A stretch of 64,000 bases of DNA from Strigamia acuminata (lineage: Eukaryota; Arthropoda; Chilopoda; Geophilomorpha; Linotaeniidae): NCBI GenBank assembly GCA_949358305.1, contig OX442315.1, positions 31,894,427 through 31,958,426 of the forward strand. Reading direction: 5' to 3'. A program made the position numbers and the translations under genes. Shown piece by piece: positions 48,201 to 64,000 of this stretch (position 1 is its first letter; the number at the start of each line of letters is the position of its first letter). The notes under the pieces are model-generated. The model saw nothing but the letters and a program-made list of their open reading frames with translations. It had not been told where the DNA came from and did not search any database.

Positions 48201-49630
48201 TAAAAAATATTTCTCGCTTTTTCTAAATTCCCCGCCACACACCGATTATAATATACAAAAAATGATTGTCAGTTTGATTCTGGACTGATTTGACAGCTGC
48301 AAACGTGACGAGCAATCGACAACCGCAATTTCCTATTCACGTTTTCAATGACTTGTTAAAATGAAAGTGAAATGGTGGATAGAGCATTCATAATTTATGA
48401 GGATATCACATGACACGCTAGGAAATCTCCTAATCCTACTTTAGCTTTATCAATTCCACCGATTTTTTGCACAAATTACACGGAACGGGAACAACGACCA
48501 ACTACAAGGATTACCACAAAATTGACCATCAATATTTCTGTTTGTATGGTTTTTGCTGTTTCTACAAACGGCAAAAATACAAGACAAAAATATAATTACT
48601 GCGCATCCCATTCTGCGCACTTGTTTCCTAATTCCCATCGTTATTTAGCAATATTAAACCTAATTTTAGATCCAATAATGCTAAAATAAAGTAAATAAAC
48701 ATCAATAAACTCATTAACAAAAGCAATTTACAGCATGATACCAGAATATTTTGCTTTACAATCGCCTTGTTAAAATTTGGCATCATGATACTGATAACGG
48801 GCGTAAACTTTAGTAAATGTACAGTACTATTCACTGTACTGTTGCAACTAATACTGTGCATTATTCTACTTTTTGCTTTGTTATAATTTCCCATTCTACA
48901 ACGGTCGAACAGGTATTTATTTTCTTCTGTCTACTTCTCTCTACTTTGTATCATGTTACTGCAGCACTCTGCTTTAATGCTTGGTTGTTTCACCTGGAAG
49001 TTCACATTTGTATTTACATTAACAGTAACGCATTGGAGAAGGAAAGGAAGTAAAGGAAATGTAATAACAAGTCAACAACAAGCAGCGTACAGGGGTTCAA
49101 AATCCCTAAAAATGGAGCTAAAAATAGTATTTTTAAAACCTGCTCAAGTATTAATGCGTGAATAACGAACATGTGTATAAAACGTGTAGTACGTGATTGC
49201 TTACAGTTAGCTGGGCAAGACGCGAAGTATTGCAAAAATGTTGCAATTATTGTGCATACTATAGTTTCAACGTGTCGTCTGGTGTTGTAATTAGGCATTT
49301 GTTTATACTTTATCTGAAATATCGTAACAATTCAATCTGGCTGTTAGGAAACCCAGCACTGTCACGACGTTTCTGACAAACGTTTCGGCCGTAAACCTTT
49401 CGTTACACACGAATCCATCATTTCTGATCTCTGGCAGCTCTGGAATCTTTTATCTATCTTTTATCTTTGGATAAGTTTTTTCCCTCTGACAATTTTTATG
49501 TAAGATATATGTAGGTAGAGATGTTGGCTAAACAAACAGTTAAAGGTTAAGTGCACTGAGTGTTAATCTTGTCAGTTGTCACCAATTAAAATAAGGCAAT
49601 AAAAAAATATAGAAAAAAATTAATACTCAC
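48201..49630. other. Region between fax and the minus-strand start exon
   Basis: A minus-strand frame at 48450-48638 encodes a basic start, a hydrophobic stretch (CAVIIFLSCIFAV) and a cysteine-containing tail. It can be joined in frame to the exon at 49631-49668 through an acceptor near 48627, but it also contains a plausible 45-bp intron, so the product is unclear. No family is recognised. Confidence 0.3.
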
Positions 49631-49668
49631 TCCAAATAATTAGTTGTGCATGGCCGTCGCGAAGACAT
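49631..49668 (-). CDS. Candidate first coding exon of an unidentified minus-strand gene
   Basis: On the minus strand, ATG at 49668 opens 12 codons plus two bases (MSSRRPCTTNYL...) that stop at a consensus donor (ttgga|gtgagt) at 49631. Upstream on the same strand is a GC-richer stretch with an NRF1-type palindrome at 49799-49810, typical of a housekeeping promoter. The downstream exons could not be fixed. Confidence 0.45.
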
Positions 49669-49798
49669 GGTCGAGGAACTGTGACGTTTTCAAAGTTGCC
49701 GGTTGTTGATTTTCAATTCTAATTCATCAGATCCACATCCACGGTTCGGCAAATGGCGGTCTCGGGTTCCATAAAATCATTTGTTGTAAAATTGGATT

Positions 49799-49810
49799 TG
49801 CGCATGCGCT
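49799..49810. promoter_or_regulatory. NRF1/EWG-type palindrome
   Basis: TGCGCATGCGCT matches the NRF1 (insect Erect wing) consensus YGCGCAYGCGCR in all but the last base. It lies 131 bp upstream of the candidate ATG at 49668 on the minus strand. A weaker CGCATGCGCG occurs at 55277. Confidence 0.55.
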
Positions 49811-50199
49811 TTGAAAACACGGAAACGGCCATAATGAATCGGCATCGCATCCTAGGAATCCTAAGACCGCACCAAACATCGAATAATTAATATTTTAATA
49901 AGCTCGAAATATTCATATTTTATAAATATAACAATAAAATACCAATATTCTCAGATTTAATTAATTATTTTTGTAAAGTCAATTTGATTTTTCTTCATAA
50001 AAATAGAACAAAATAACCCAATGTAAAATTACGTCACAAGGGGATGGATCTTCATCTCAGTATTGTGTTTACAAAACAAAATAAACGGAGACTGTAATTT
50101 ATGCAACGTTTTGTGGTTTATTTAATGGACCCTTCTGTAATATTTTTTGTCAACTACGATATTTCTTGACGATATGGAAAACATTGGAAATCGAAAACA

Positions 50200-52217
50200 C
50201 ACACATCTACTTGAATCTCAGCATTTATTATTTAAACACTTTATTTCATATGTCTATACACAACTCACCAAAATATTAAACTAAAAAAAAAATTTCCAGT
50301 TAGTTTACAAAACCAAACAATTATACAGAAAATTAACAATTAATAATAATTATAATAATCAGGAATCTTAAATTAGACTAATAAACACACAACTGAATAC
50401 ATAAAAATTAAAAATTAAACAAATTACAATATGTAGACACAAAACAATACATCAAAATCTCATTATTCACAACACAATCAAAAACAAAAGAAAACAAAAA
50501 GAAAAAAAGAAAAAAGTAAACCTGTTCTGACTAAACTGTCTCTCTGCTAACAAACAAAACCAACTTCTGGGAAACTGGGAAACATAAAATCAAAAATTGT
50601 AGAGAGGAAAAGGTAAGATTGAAGACTAAATTTCCTATTCTTATGGTAATGAGAATATCAGAAGAGAAAAAAATGCAACACTCAAAGCCACAGCCTTCAC
50701 TGCAGTGTAATTATATGTCAGATTAATACCAGGCTATCAGATCCATGTTGGAATCATGTCTTAAAAAAATAAAGAGAACAATAATAATGAAAATCAAGAC
50801 TTGGGTGTACTGTATTAAAGAAGCACTGAAAATCCCACCAAGTTATAGTTAAAGCGCTTTCAAAATTTGTCATTTTCAGTTGACTTTTTTGTCATTTTTA
50901 ATCAGATTTTGTGACTACTTTTGTTTGTAACTTTTTTCCACAAAAATTTTAATTGAATTTCTGGATTTTTCTCTCGTTGCTAATTCACAACATCATCAAA
51001 AATTCACAACATTGTCGCCTTTGGGTGAAGAAATGACTTCACATAGTGGGCACTGAGCATTATCAAGTGTTTCCTTAATTAAAAATTAATCTTATCATTC
51101 AAAATTGTATCAAACCTTAAGTTAGCGTTATATATTATTTATAATAAATGCAATTTAAAATTACATTAAGTGCATGCTATATATATATATTTCATAATAT
51201 TAATCATATTAATAATTATTGTTATTACATTTTACAATCCACATATACATAAATGATAAATTATTAATCACATTAAAAAATCTTGCACCTTATTGATCAC
51301 AAACCTAGTCTCGTAAAATGCACTTTAAAATGGAAAAAAGAGAAAATTCTCTATTCATATTTTTAAAAAATATTAAATTGAAGCAATTAACCTTCCTTCC
51401 CTCAGCATGTGTCCGGAAAAGGAAATTAGGCATAAAACTGTAAGCTTTAATCTGGAACGAGTGGCCAATAACTTGATGAAAATCCAATTTAATAAAACAA
51501 AACACAACCAATTTCAAAAGCATCTACTCGAGAGCAGGTGCAAAAGTAAAATTTATCTAAAAAAAAAATAAATTATTAAATAAAATTAAATGCTAAATGC
51601 ACAAACAGGTGCAGTAAAGTAATATAAATATATAAAAAAAAAATTTTTTTGTTCTTTTATTAAATTAAAAAATATTGTTCAAGGACAATGAAATGACAGA
51701 ACTGAAATAAAAAAAAAATAAAAATGAAATCTACGCAAAATCCACAACATTTGTCAGTTACATATATGATTCAAAGCTATTAATTTATTATTATTAATTT
51801 ATTTTGTGTAAATGCTTTAAATGACTAAATTTATGCCTTAACTACAACATTTGATCATTATGCAAAACGTCTTTTCTATTATTTTTTACACAACAAAATT
51901 TAATTATTTCAACTCAATATACAAAATAAAAATTTAAAAAAATTCATCAAATTCCGTCTTTTTCAATTAAAAACATTAAAAAAACAAAAAATCAAATTAA
52001 ATAATTCATCAAAATAGTTTTCTTTTAATTTTAAATTTCACAGATCAATCGAAAAAAAAAATATATATTTAAAAAAAAAGCTGCCAAAATATCCAATTGT
52101 GAAAAAGTCTCAATCCACTAGGACTAATCTCTACGCAGCTACAAATCTATTTGAGATTAAAACGTTGCATATCCGCACCTACTACATGTCGACAATTGAA
52201 TGCAAAGTGGTCCGTCT
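50200..52217 (-). other. Probable 3' UTR of the minus-strand WD40 gene
   Basis: Very A/T-rich sequence downstream (on the minus strand) of the WD40 stop at 52218, with TTTATT (AATAAA on the minus strand) near 50223 and 50240. No credible coding frame is seen. The extent is inferred from base composition only. Confidence 0.4.
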
Positions 52218-56640
<4,423 letters not shown>

Positions 56641-56680
56641 TGGCCATTTTGATTCAATTTTTCACAAACAAAAATTGGAT

Positions 56681-57240
56681 GTTTTTGGTCGAAAATGTCG
56701 AAAATTGGATGTTTTTGGTCAAAAATGTCGAAAATTGGATGTTTTTGGTCAAAAATGTCGAAAATTGGATGTTTTGGTCAAAAATGTCGAAAATTGGATG
56801 TTTTTGGTCAAAAATGTCGAAAATTGTATGTTTTTGGTCAAAAATGTCGAAAATTGTATGTTTTTGGTCAAAAATGTCGAAAATTGGATGTTTTTGGTCA
56901 AAAATGTCGAAAATTGGATGTTTTTGGTCAAAAATGTCGAAAATTGGATGTTTTTGGTCAAAAATGTCGAAAATTGGATGTTTTTGGTCAAAAATGTCGA
57001 AAATTGGATGTTTTTGGTCAAAAATGTCGAAAATTGGATGATTTTGGTCAAAAATGTCGAAAATTGGATGTTTTTGGTCGAAAATTGGATGTTTTGAGTC
57101 GAAAATTGAATGTTTTTGTTCGAAAATTGGATGTTTTTGGTCGAAAATTGTATATTTTTAGTCGAAAATTAGATGTTTTTAATCGAAAATTGAATGTTTT
57201 TGGTCGAAAATTAGATGTTTTTCGTCTAATTGTGATTGTT
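56681..57240 (+). repeat. 30-bp minisatellite grading into 21-bp units
   Basis: About 12 copies of a 30-bp unit (TCGAAAATTGGATGTTTTTG plus GTCAAAAATG) run to about 57070. After that, shorter 21-22-bp units lacking the second part continue to 57240. The array is open in several frames on both strands, giving long spurious repetitive proteins; I do not regard them as genes. Confidence 0.95.
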
Positions 57241-60200
57241 TTGGCCCAAATATGAATTTTTTCTTTAAAAAATAAATTTTTGGTTTAAAAACAACAAGAA
57301 GAATGGGCATGGTTCATTTTTAGCCTATTTCAGACTGGCTTCACTGCTTGGTTGGATCAAATTTGATGTTTACTTCAAAACTAATTAATATTTTCCATCA
57401 AATCACTATCAAATTTAACATTTGCTGCATCAAGGTAATTTAATATGGCCACTTCACAAGGCTTACAACAGCTGACAACTTCACCCCCACTGTCAACCAT
57501 TATTCACCCTCCTATTCACTTTTCACAATTTCTTTTGCACTTCTCACTAGACCAGTGGCCCTGCAGGCTTAATTTTTTTCCTTTCTTTCAAAACTCAACC
57601 CAAACCAGTTCGAGAGACACGATTGTGCGACACTTGACAAGACAATCAACGCCATATGGAAGCGCTTGTACGAAGATACCATAGCAACTCGCACCCGGCA
57701 ATTAGAGGGGAATGAGAAGAAAATGGCAACAGGCCCCTACCCCACCCTACAAGAACTGATTCAAAGGCAGACATTTTCTAAAAATAACTTCCATTCCGCC
57801 TCACTTATCTCCATTCAAAGAAATTTAAAAAAAAAATTCAAATCTGGATCCAGATTACCAACTTTTTACGATTAAATGAGCATAAAACCCCACTTAAAGC
57901 CTGGCAGGAGGCGCCATTTAAGAATTAGGGTTAAAAAAAGTTAAAAAATTAGACTTTAGTCTCGAAAATAAGTCATGACAGTGTACAGTGAATCATCGTG
58001 CGTCAAATTATGTTTCTGTGCCAATTATGCTAATGATTTTAACCCCTTAGACCAAACTTACATAAATAAAATTCCAATCATAGTTGGAAATTAATTAAAA
58101 ATAAAAAAAGTCCAAATTTGCAGCCTTCATTCAACTCACCTGATTACGAGCCGTTTACGACTACACCTGGGAAGTGAGTAATTTCTGGTTTAAAAGATTT
58201 AAGATTTTTTTTTTTAAAAAAATTAAAATAATTAAATAAATACATAAATTACGGGCCAGTTTTATTGTAATGAGCATTACCATAAACATGATTGTTGTGG
58301 CCTATTTTCTTCCAAGGGCCATTTAATTTCATTTAATTGTCTTTATCTCACCATGAAAAAAAATAACTCAATTTATATCTCGCATTAAAACTTGAAAACC
58401 CTTTTTTTCCACTCCCAGCGCCATTATATCGGCCATTTTTTTTTCTTCATTGTTCCATTTCGTTTTTTTATGGCTCGGGCGATTTACTTCACTCAGGTGT
58501 GCGGGCTTGTCTTGTCAGAGACGTGAAAGGCGTATATTTTTTTCCTTTCGTCTTTTTTCGGACTTTTGTTAAGTCCATGGAAGACCGGGACGCATATTGG
58601 CAGAACATACCCGATTTCGGCAACAACAATGCACCAGGAGTGACTCAATAACTTGAAAATCAAAATTCTGCTTTGAAATTTTGAATTTATTGTCTGTTTG
58701 CTTGCTATTTTGATCTGTTTTGCTTTGTTTTGCTTTGTGTGACTCAGGTAGGTTAGATTAGGTTAGGTTGGATGGTGATTTTCAAGTTATTTAGTCATTA
58801 GTCATTGTAAAAATTTTAAAAATCCACATATTTATGTTTTGCAGCAGCCATTGCCGAAACAATTAATTTATTTTAGGTATTCTCATCAGAAATGGCACAA
58901 AAACAAATCCAAACTTGTTATTCTGACAACATAGTCACATGGCAACTGGCTACAGCGCACCAACTCCCATCTGACGTCAAAATTTTAAAATAGCAAATTC
59001 AAAAACTCATCTAAGGTGCGTTTAATTCCAAATTGAAAATCCGATTTTCTCGATCGTCTAATTTAAACCAGCCTACGTGCATATTTTAGACAGCCATTTA
59101 AACAAGTTGCGTAAAGAAAAATATTTAAACACGCCAAAAAGCAGACTATATGTCATTAGATGACAAAATAAAGAAAAGTCCTGTTGTCGTGTGATTACAT
59201 GCCAGTAATTGAACCTCATTAACCAGCAAGAGAAGTCTGTTGCAACTTCCTTGTTCTCGACTTCATTCCTCCTAGCTTCACTTCATTGCATCTTAGGATT
59301 GCATTACTTCTGCTGCTTCCACCAGCACCTGAATGAACCTACGCTTTAATGCGAGATACCACACTAAATCACTCCCATGTTTATGAATAGCAATCCCAAA
59401 GCTTAGTTTCCAAGCAAACCAGTAAATGTGGACATTTTTTTATACATTTGCTCAACATTGTTTATCTTTTGCCCCTGGAGCTTCGCTGCATTGCCCAACA
59501 AAGTAAATAAATATATACTGGCAGGAAATTTAATGACATATCAACATTTCCAATTCCCTAAGAAAACAATTTTTAAAAAAATATATTTTTCAACATTTCG
59601 ATTCATTTTTGTAAAATTTTTAAATTCTCGCCAGAAATATTGACAAGCTGACCAGTGTTATTGAATTTCTGTCACGTTATCCAACTAATCATGACTATAT
59701 CCCCATCCAGAGAATTGACCTCAACATTTCCATTTGCTAGTGATGGATATACATCACTAAATCTAAAGTATACATTTACAAATAAAATGAAGTGCAAATT
59801 AGCAATTTGGCATGCAACCACTTGCTAATTTGAATATTTACCTACAAATTTTTTTCCTAACAAATAACAACCAATGCTGCCCACAATCTGTTATTTTTAG
59901 ACACTATTGTTCCTAAAAGCATTCTCACGTCTCTCATAGATGAGATCAAACCCACATCAACTTGTTTATTCAAATGCTCTAACGCAAACAGCTTTTCAGC
60001 TTGTTCATGGAATGGATTCCAAATGGGCAGCAAAACCAACCACTAAATATAACTTTGATTCATCAATAAAACAAATAGGCAGATTGCGCATAAATCTTTC
60101 CAACCAAGATCCCGTGACTTGGAAAAAACATAGCGGAAGTCAGTAGACGCGTTCAATTCCAAACTATCAAAACCCGTTTACAAAAACTTCATTATAGAAA

Positions 60201-61600
60201 TTGTTGAAATCGGGTCGAAATCCAAAGAATCCATCCCACACGTGGCTTATGAGAATCGGTTTTGACACGTTTTGCATGATTTCCGCCAGGGGAAAATACA
60301 GATAATCCAGAGAATCGGTTTTCCGATTTGAAATTGAACGCGTTTAGTGATTCAACTTTGTAATTGTTTTTGGTTTTGAATTTTACCACATACTAAATTC
60401 CAATTTCATTTATTGAGTATTTTGTGTTGCCAACCAAACACTGGAACTATCTTTCACTCTAACCAAATTGGTTTTCCCCCCAAGTTGTCTAAGATAAATA
60501 TTTTGGAAGTCCCCAGCCCATGTCATTTCCTGTTGCACTGATAATGGCTACACTGTAGTATCCAAATAAACGAGCCTGTGCCACAGAGAAAACTGTTAAA
60601 ACAACTCTTATCATGTCTGCAGCCCTTGCTACATTCATTCTTTTTATTTCTGCACCAACGAAACAAATGAATTAAAAAGAAATTCACATCAACTCTTCCC
60701 TGCCTTACCAATTACCAAGGCCACATCAGATTATATGTCTATGACAATGACCTAAATTCCATTCAAAGTTTACACAACAAATTTCTTTTTGGTATATACA
60801 TTTCTTCTCTCACACAATTAAAGACTTTATATAATAATAATCATACCATACATGTTTATATTTCTTTAAATCTCAGCGGAAATTGAAAAATATCCTTAAA
60901 CAGAAAAATTATTGCATCACCACGAGGAAAACTTAGTCTGATTCAGACTCAAGAAATGATGTCATGCGTCAATCAGTGGTCAAAAAAATAATAATTTCAC
61001 ACATTGGTGAATCACATTGTATACCTTAATAGGCAAATACGAATTAAACCAAATGGTTTGAAAGGAACTAAGAAATGCGAAATGATTTCCGCATTTCAAG
61101 TACAAATTCAATCTGCTGATGAGCAACGAAACAAACTCACATCCCGTCAAGTTTAAACACAATTAGTTCCTACTAGACGCTCAAAACAAATTAATTTACA
61201 CATATCGAATTCTCAACTAGTCAGTCTTTCATTACAAACATAACTTCATTCCTTCTGCTTGTTTTTATGTCAACACGACCGTGGTCAATGGGCGCCACAC
61301 GCGATAAGCCTAAAAATATCCTATCGCTTAATTAAATCTCTTTTCCATTTATGTCATCAACACTCATGGTATGTGAAAATACGAGACGATTTGCACAAAA
61401 CTCCTTCCGAGATTGCAACTTCAACCGATGATATTTAATACAATCTATCAAACTCGTTTATTATGAATTAAAAATAAAAATCGCACGACATCACGCTGGT
61501 TGCAGAAGTGTGAGAAGAGCAATCCGAAAAACCCGTTCAATTTATAAAGGGAATAAATGACTAGGAATAAATAAAACGAGGAAAATCGCTCGCAACCCGT
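57241..61600. other. Intron or intergenic stretch
   Basis: No supported gene. A promoter-like patch at 58430-58660 includes a 24-codon frame starting at 58577 (MEDRDAYWQNIPDFGNNNAP). A MITE-like element lies at 60147-60343. The other frames are short and overlap A/T-rich sequence. Confidence 0.45.
60147..60343. mobile_element. Small inverted-repeat element
   Basis: The left end ACGCGTTCAATTCCAAACTA is mirrored at the right by ACGCGTTCAATTTCAAATCG. The interior repeats AAAACC/GAATCGGTTTT blocks. A diverged related end occurs near 59017 (GCGTTTAATTCCAAATTGAA). It encodes nothing. Confidence 0.65.
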
Positions 61601-61619
61601 AAGAATTACAAGTGAAACA

Positions 61620-61910
61620 AAAATCCCTTTAAACCGCGGCCTTCGATCGATCGTGTCGGCGGCGGATGAGACGACGAGAGCTTGCCAGGCTTCTCAAATC
61701 ACCCGCTGACGAACGACCGAGTCGGTCAACATCCGTAAAGGGCAACATTTGCATCGAATCACGTTTAATCCGACGCATTTGCACCGGTGCACGAACCAAA
61801 CCTCAATACGTTTGTTAACACTAATTCAATTTTAATTAATTGATTTTATAGAAACCAATTAAACGGTAATCGTTTTTTTCGTCGACCAAACATGGCGCCG
61901 CCTTCATTTT
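61620..61910. promoter_or_regulatory. GC-rich promoter-like block
   Basis: A sharp local rise in GC and CpG (CGCGGCCTTCGATCGATCG, GGCGGCGGATGAGACGACG, ACGAACGACCGAGTCGGTCA) in an otherwise A/T-rich 10 kb. It could be the start region of the minus-strand WD40 gene or of another transcript. No start codon with a long frame follows on either strand. Confidence 0.35.
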
Positions 61911-62550
61911 CAAAAATCTAATAAAACGTTTGATTGATTAGCCAAGTTAGGACGAAACTTCCCATTTTCCACTCCCACTTAGATCAGGTTTAATTTAGAA
62001 GAGGAAAAATTGAATTTTAGAGTTCAATTCCAGCTTTCCCATTCTCTTCCTTAGTCTAAATTGCTCAAATCATGTGGGAGAATGAATAAAAACAATTTCA
62101 CTTTTGTGCAATGTCATTTCCCTTTTTTTTTTCATGCTGACACTTTCATTTTCAAACATTACTCATTCCAAACAACTAAATTTCAATTTCTCTGACAAAC
62201 CCTCAATGAAAATAGTATGTAAAACAAAACCAAACCTCTATAACAACAATCCTGACATTTCAATACTGATTGCGTACATAATATATTCCAAATCTTACAA
62301 AATGTTGAATATTCAATCCTTTACACAGGCAAGCAGTCATCCCTCAGTGACAACTAGTGATGAAATTAAACATTAAATTCTACCACTCTCTAAATTCTTC
62401 AATAAATGTTTCCCTAAACTAGATTACTGCAATCTAATTGAATTGACTGTTAATTGATAGCAGTTTCAAATAGTTGTTTTGCCAAAGTCATGTTGCAGTC
62501 ACTTTTCATTAAGCTAACAATGTTGAATGCCAACACCATGTCGCAGGCAT

Positions 62551-62730
62551 GGTCCCAGGTCAACCTTGTTTTATTTTTTTAAAGCTCCTCTAAATAGTAT
62601 GTAGTATTAAACATTAGTTGCTTGGCAACTGCACAGAGATACACGTTTATTGACATTTAAAAAGAGAGAAGATGCAGCAAACGTGCTTTATCCTGTGGCT
62701 AAAAACAACCCTGGTTGACCTGGGACTACA
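62551..62730. repeat. Inverted repeat (MITE-like) with X-box-like core
   Basis: GGTCCCAGGTCAACCTTGTTTT at the left pairs with AAAACAACCCTGGTTGACCT plus GGGAC at the right, giving arms of about 22 bp. Between them lies GTTGCTTGGCAAC (62628). No gene. Confidence 0.6.
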
Positions 62731-63039
62731 ACCTAATGCAATTTTTCAGATTTGCCCAGTTGCTTCAATTCGTAGCTACTGGAGTTGCAAATTGAGTTTC
62801 TCGAGAGATGAGAGTGCTATCACCAGGAGTAAATAAGCACAAATAGCTGCGCGCCAAATTTTCTACAGTCTGCGAGTGGTATTGAGAAAGAAATATTTAT
62901 ATTCCAAGAACAATGGTCGAGATAACCTACATTAAGTTGGGATGATTTTACGTACAAAATAATTAGGCTAATTTATCTTCACACCATAAATTTAAAAAAA
63001 AAACACCACATACCGGTATCCCTAACTACCATCTAGCTA

Positions 63040-63075
63040 CAGTGGTTCCCAAACTTTTTGGTTCACGGCTCACGT
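63040..63075. mobile_element. hAT-like terminal sequence
   Basis: CAGTGGTTCCCAAACTTTTT followed by GGTTCACGG matches the end sequence of many hAT-family elements in animals. A related CTCAAACTTTTTGGTGCG lies at 63200. The opposite end was not found, so this is a remnant. Confidence 0.45.
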
Positions 63076-63602
63076 AAAGTTTCAAGATGTTTCCAGACTT
63101 TGCACTATCTGGTAAACATTTTTAAACTGGATAATTTTGGGCTAAATGCAATCACACCAATACTGTATTCATAACTAGATTCAAATGTTAGGCTACCTCA
63201 AACTTTTTGGTGCGAACAGAGTATTAAGGTTCCTCGAAGAATAATCAGTTCTTATATTCTGCGCGCAGGAGGTCCAGACGTGTTTTTGCGCCGTGGGCTT
63301 GAAAACATCTAATTGCAGACTTACAGTATTGAGCAGTGGGGAGCTACTGTAGAAAACTACATTTTAGTAGCTTTGTAATGCAGGAAAAACTCCCATTGGT
63401 TGGGCATATAACAAGCTCAAGAATAACACCTCAACAATAAACAAGAAAGTTCAAGTTCAAGATGAAGTCACTGCAAAGGCGTACCACCACTATGTTTAGG
63501 GTGTGCAAGAAACACAGGCGCAAAACCTTTAGCATGTAATTCTGAGGTACCAAAAGTAATCTCTTTAACCAGGATGGAAAGAACAGATGAATAATTAGGA
63601 TG

Positions 63603-63945
63603 AATAAAATTTGTAAATTCATTCTGCTTAATTAGTTTCCCACTTCTGGATTCTAAGGAATGTCGAAAGAGAGGAGATCGTTGCGTGCTAACACGGCGTT
63701 ACAAGTACTATAACACACACTTGCAATACATTTATGCACAAAACAATTCTTTTGAGGGCAAATCGATGACTAAGAAACTCGGTGACATCATCGCCATGTC
63801 GTCGAGTGACTTAAGAATTAAGAACAAAGAACATGAAGGGAATAAAATGGATAAAGGCGTCCGCAAATTGAACAATTCATATCAATTTAAATGCGGATCA
63901 ATAGCTGGTAAAGTAAATAAAGAAGCCATCCAGAGGCAACCATAA
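63603..63945 (+). CDS. Doubtful reading frame at the right edge
   Basis: A frame open from about 63640 to TAA at 63945 includes CRKRGDRCVLTRRYKYYN and KSMTKKLGDIIAMSSSDLR. The first in-frame ATG is at 63766. It is lysine-rich, not recognised and in an A/T-rich context. It may be an exon fragment or chance. Confidence 0.2.
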
Positions 63946-64000
63946 AATCATTTCAGTCAAATGGTCAATTCTAGTTCGTGTTGTTACCTTGTCAACAGCA

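Overview
This is animal nuclear DNA, most likely from an arthropod and probably an insect. It is AT-rich, has GT-AG introns from about 50 bp to several kb, AATAAA signals after genes, TATA-containing promoters and many small inverted-repeat transposons. A Failed axon connections (fax) orthologue and a short fibrinogen-related secreted protein fit an insect; a beetle is plausible, but the order cannot be fixed from the sequence. I saw no bacterial, organellar or viral gene blocks, no tRNA or rRNA genes and no CRISPR.

Layout. (1) 71-7087, + strand: the C-terminal part (about 1,460 residues, 20 exons) of SZT2, the large KICSTOR subunit that links amino-acid sensing to TORC1; its 5' part lies outside the window. 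(2) 8995-23049, + strand: a PALM2-AKAP2/MISP-like gene with one shared 3' body (21173-23049) and at least three, perhaps four, alternative upstream exons spread over 12 kb. All of them end in the same splice phase. Its introns hold several small inverted-repeat elements. (3) 23586-24544: a block of perfect or near-perfect foldback elements, one carrying six CTCF-like motifs. (4) 25081-26284: a compact fibrinogen-related gene with TATA box and poly(A) signal. (5) 26630-29389: a 2.8 kb foldback element whose arms contain about 188-bp tandem repeats and whose centre carries the C-terminal half of a ubiquitin-specific-protease-like domain. (6) 29700-31146, - strand: an unrecognised multi-exon gene that seems frameshifted. 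(7) 31796-33180, + strand: two tandem paralogous small membrane proteins with paired CX3C motifs. (8) 35102-48197, + strand: the complete fax gene, five coding exons. (9) 49631-49668, - strand: a candidate first coding exon beside an NRF1-type site. (10) 52218-52363, - strand: the last exon of a WD40-repeat protein, followed by a probable 2-kb 3' UTR. (11) 52.4-64 kb: mostly intron or intergenic DNA with a minisatellite, more inverted-repeat elements and a GC-rich promoter-like block near 61.65 kb.

The genes do not form a pathway. The most notable signals are the alternative-first-exon design of the AKAP2-like gene, the foldback element with a captured USP fragment, the palindrome with clustered CTCF-like sites, the tandem twin-CX3C membrane proteins, and a recurring class of AT-rich minisatellites.
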